A stretch of DNA of 6,298 nt from positions 1 to 6,298 of the forward strand of contig JANXLS010000416.1 of the NCBI GenBank assembly GCA_025355035.1, given 5' to 3'. Below the pieces are notes generated by a model. The model did not search any database. It saw only the letters and a program-made list of their open reading frames with translations, and had not been told where the DNA came from. This DNA is from Planctomycetota bacterium (lineage in GTDB: Bacteria; Planctomycetota; SZUA-567; H5-PLA8). The position numbers were made by a program, and so were the translations under genes. Positions 5,466-6,298 of the stretch are shown in pieces; the first letter of the stretch is position 1; the number at the start of each line of letters is the position of its first letter.

Positions 5466-5573
5466 TGCTTTTAGTTACTGCACACAAAACTCAAACAAAC
5501 CGTTCGATCGCGCATGGTTTTGATCAAAGCCGTGGAACGCGGGGCAGTTCAATTTTCTTCTCACGGTTCAAAA

Positions 5574-6143
5574 CTATTTCTTCTCCACCAAGCCCAGCTT
5601 TTCGAGCATGGCCTTGTCTTTTTCCTCGCGCTCGGCGATTCCCGATCCTACCGCGTCACCGAAGAATTGGTCTTCGCGCAGTGTTGGGACGCCGTGGTAA
5701 TCGGCGGGGTATTCGTAGTCTTTGCGGCCCGGCCAACCGACCCAATCGGGCGGGTTCATGATGCGGCGCAGGTCGGGGTGATTTTTGAATTGAATGCCGT
5801 ACAAATCATAGGCTTCGCGTTCGAAGAAATTGGCCATCGCCCAAATGTCGCAGATGGTGTCACACGACGGGTTTTCGCGCGGCATGACGATCTTGACGCT
5901 GGTTTTGTGGAAGTGCTTCATGCTGTGGAGCGAGTAGACGACCCACAATTCGCGGCCGGAGTCGACGCCGCTGAGGCACATGAGGCTGTCGAAGTAGAGG
6001 TCTTCATCTTCCTTCAGGAATTTAAGCACGTCGCGAGCGATGGATACGGGAACGAGCATAAACGAATCGCCGCCGTCGACTTTGGGAGTCGTGACGGCGG
6101 GCCAGCCTGCTTTGACGATGTTGGCGATGTTGTCGAAATCCAT
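5574..6143 (-). CDS. nuoC: NADH-quinone oxidoreductase subunit C (NuoC)
   Basis: The 30 kDa-type subunit of complex I, a scaffold of the peripheral arm that packs against NuoD. At 189 residues it fits a stand-alone NuoC rather than the NuoCD fusion of E. coli. The signature is ERE (108-110), then YDLYGIQFKNHPDLRRIM (112-129), DW (133-134) and GRKDYEYP (139-146). FDSLMCLSGVD (51-61) fits the family's earlier strand. The C-terminal 30 residues are charged and probably helical. ATG is supported by AAGGG five bases upstream (plus-strand 6149-6153). It begins 11 bases after the stop of the preceding partial gene, suggesting one transcript, and nuoD follows after a 175-base gap. Confidence 0.95.
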   Translation of the reverse strand: MDFDNIANIVKAGWPAVTTPKVDGGDSFMLVPVSIARDVLKFLKEDEDLYFDSLMCLSGVDSGRELWVVYSLHSMKHFHKTSVKIVMPRENPSCDTICDIWAMANFFEREAYDLYGIQFKNHPDLRRIMNPPDWVGWPGRKDYEYPADYHGVPTLREDQFFGDAVGSGIAEREEKDKAMLEKLGLVEKK

Positions 6144-6154
6144 GTCTACCCTTA

Positions 6155-6298
6155 TTAGTGTCTTCCTTGAATCGTGCCAAAAAGACTGTCGCTTGAAAGT
6201 CCAAACGAAACGGGGACCAATGATTCGTAAGCGACGCCTCCAAAGGTCATGTTCATCTGAATAAAGCGCGTTACATTTTTGGCGCCTTTTTCGCCTAC
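6155..6298 (-). CDS. C-terminal 47 residues of an unrecognised protein (partial)
   Basis: On the minus strand a frame is open from the window edge to TAA at 6157-6155, followed at once by a second in-frame TAA. It reads VGEKGAKNVTRFIQMN, then MTFGGVAYESLVPVSFGLSS, then DSLFGTIQGRH. The alternating hydrophobic and polar residues suggest beta strands. It does not match the C-termini of NuoA or NuoB as I know them, although those would be the usual neighbours before nuoC. The close spacing (11 bases) and same strand suggest co-transcription with nuoC. An open frame of 47 codons can occur by chance, but the tandem stop and its position before the nuoC ribosome site support a real gene end. The start lies outside the window. 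Confidence 0.5.
   Translation of the reverse strand, partial: VGEKGAKNVTRFIQMNMTFGGVAYESLVPVSFGLSSDSLFGTIQGRH

Noticed and set aside
5514..6158. Plus-strand open frame of 214 codons across nuoC
   Set aside because: It is antisense to nuoC, whose signature motifs are unmistakable; no ribosome site or domain supports it.

Overview
The window carries part of a bacterial respiratory complex I (NADH-quinone oxidoreductase, nuo) operon and a sigma factor gene. All recognised genes lie on the minus strand, so transcription runs right to left. The conserved complex I motifs, the sigma-70 type promoter, the Shine-Dalgarno sites and a lipoprotein signal all point to a bacterium. The phylum cannot be proved from the window. 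Short AGTGCYG-type repeats between genes, a long NuoH and an Ala/Lys/Pro-rich NuoI tail suggest a PVC-superphylum, perhaps planctomycete-like, organism. That is an inference of low to moderate confidence.

Layout from right to left: the last 47 codons of an unrecognised protein (6298-6155); nuoC (6143-5574); a 175-base gap with a short repeat-like motif; nuoD (5398-4181); a 99-residue predicted lipoprotein whose start overlaps the nuoD stop by four bases (4184-3885); nuoH (3853-2387), unusually long because of an internal insertion and a C-terminal addition; a 151-base gap filled with two arrays of a 7-base repeat plus inverted copies; nuoI (2235-1546) with a low-complexity tail; and a strong intrinsic terminator (1510-1468). 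Next come an AT-rich regulatory region, a near-consensus promoter (1272-1244), a structured leader of about 140 bases, a FliA/WhiG-type sigma factor (1094-156) and its terminator (81-48). At the far left, bases 1-29 look like the end of a plus-strand terminator for a convergent gene outside the window.

NuoC, NuoD and NuoI belong to the peripheral arm that passes electrons to quinone, and NuoH is the membrane subunit that completes the quinone pocket. The genes sit as C-D-(lipoprotein)-H-I. No nuoE, nuoF or nuoG lies between D and H, and nothing follows I before the terminator, so the other subunits must be encoded elsewhere if the complex is whole. The sigma factor is a separate transcription unit with its own promoter. 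I see no wholly new system. The most interesting points are the embedded lipoprotein, the NuoH insertion, the repeat-filled nuoH-nuoI gap that could act as an attenuator, and the hairpins in the sigma factor leader.
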